From: Candidatus Tepidifontimicrobium thermophilum
Lineage (GTDB): Bacteria > Sysuimicrobiota > Sysuimicrobiia > Sysuimicrobiales > Sysuimicrobiaceae
Assembly: GCA_031296405.1 (NCBI GenBank)
Contig: JAVKKH010000019.1
Span: forward strand, 1-40,708
Direction of reading: 5' to 3'
Length of the DNA: 40,708 bases
Each line of letters starts with the position of its first letter. Position 1 is the stretch's first letter. The translations under genes were made by a program, and so were the position numbers. The notes under the pieces were generated by a model that had not been told where the DNA came from, searched no databases, and saw nothing but the letters and a program-made list of their open reading frames with translations. Shown piece by piece: positions 40,264 to 40,708 of this stretch.

Positions 40264-40708
40264 ATGGGGTTCACGGTGACCGACCTGGCCGACCTGTTGC
40301 GGCTGCTGGAGGAGCGGCCGGAGTGGAAGAATGCCCTACGCACGGTCCTGCTGGGAGAAGAGTTCCTGCAGCTCCCGGAGCTCGTCCGGCGTCTTGCCGT
40401 GGGGCAGGAGCGGATCCAGCAGGAACTGGCGGCTCTCGCTGCGGAGGTGCGCGGTCTAGCGGAGGCGCAGCGGCGGACGGAGGAGCGGGTGGGGCGGCTG
40501 GAGCAGGCGCTGGCGGAGCTAGCGGAGGCGCAGCGGCGGACGGAGGAGCGGGTGGGGCGGCTGGAGCAGGCGCTGGCGGAGCTAGCGGAGGCGCAGCGGC
40601 GGACGGAGGAGCGGGTAGGGCGGCTGGAGCAGGCGCTGGCGGAGCTAGCGGAGGCGCAGCGGCGGACGGAGGAGCGGGTGGGGCGGCTGGAGCAGGCGCT
40701 GGCGGAGC
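40264..40708 (+). CDS. Coiled-coil repeat protein, N-terminal part (likely DUF3782/PD-(D/E)XK-type)
   Basis: Open to the window edge (148 codons). It starts [20 protein letters not shown] with [20 protein letters not shown], then enters 21-residue repeats [21 protein letters not shown], three heptads each, predicting a long coiled coil. In cyanobacteria, Chloroflexota and archaea such N termini plus AQRRTEER coiled coils usually precede a DUF3782 PD-(D/E)XK nuclease-like domain, which here would lie beyond the window. That extension is from memory of the family and not visible. The gene has no ribosome site and appears leaderless. Confidence 0.8.
   Translation, partial: MGFTVTDLADLLRLLEERPEWKNALRTVLLGEEFLQLPELVRRLAVGQERIQQELAALAAEVRGLAEAQRRTEERVGRLEQALAELAEAQRRTEERVGRLEQALAELAEAQRRTEERVGRLEQALAELAEAQRRTEERVGRLEQALAE
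40456..40708 (+). repeat. 63-bp in-frame tandem repeat, at least four copies
   Basis: Copies begin at 40456, 40519, 40582 and 40645, exactly 63 bp apart, each starting CTAGCGGAGGCGCAGCGGCG. Copies are identical except for one G-to-A (GGGTAGGG in the third). The last is cut by the window edge, so the array continues. The near-perfect DNA identity implies recent expansion and possible copy-number variation. Confidence 0.95.

Overview
This window comes from a high-GC, gene-dense bacterial chromosome. Many genes start with GTG and abut or overlap their neighbours. Two T-box leaders, Tat and lipoprotein signals, and several starts placed 8-10 bases after a -10 box suggest a Gram-positive-like or deep-branching terrestrial/thermophilic lineage (high-GC Bacillota, Chloroflexota or Armatimonadota-like). 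The sequence alone does not settle the phylum.

Layout. 1-865: the 5' end of a DAHP synthase gene on the minus strand, behind a T-box leader that reads as tryptophan-responsive. 866-6077: a complete seven-gene Mrp Na+/H+ antiporter operon, followed by a DUF502 membrane protein and two Nudix hydrolases (to 7810). 7811-14578: a PAS-LuxR regulator, then a UbiD decarboxylase-HAD phosphatase pair diverging from a PpsA/PpsB-like split PEP-synthase pair with its own HAD phosphatase. This arrangement resembles the phenylphosphate synthase/carboxylase machinery of anaerobic phenol degraders. 14575-15594: an OGG1-type DNA glycosylase. 15537-20978 (minus): LysR regulator, archease, an ACMSD-type amidohydrolase and a TAXI-type TRAP transporter, probably one transcription unit. 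21052-25443: a serine T-box controlling a class V aminotransferase, SerA and SerS.

25454-31581 is mixed housekeeping: TPR protein, GNAT-like protein, M50-CBS protease, thioredoxin, DUF4282, thioredoxin reductase, J-domain protein and chromate-type transporter. 31630-35643: an exported His/Cys protein, then a promoter, a 31-codon small ORF, CcmF, CcmH and an exported beta-sandwich protein. 35640-38577: a nearly leaderless 35-codon ORF with a Cys-Ile-Cys motif precedes an SsuA/SsuB/SsuC-type ABC importer; it looks like a cysteine-sensing leader peptide. 38608-40092 (minus): DoxX and a ClpP-fold membrane serine protease. 40264 to the end: the start of a coiled-coil protein built on 63-bp tandem repeats.

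The most interesting candidates are the aryl-phosphorylation/UbiD module (8.6-14.6 kb), the putative cysteine leader peptide (35.68 kb) and the two T-boxes. No rRNA, tRNA, CRISPR array, prophage or insertion sequence was recognised.
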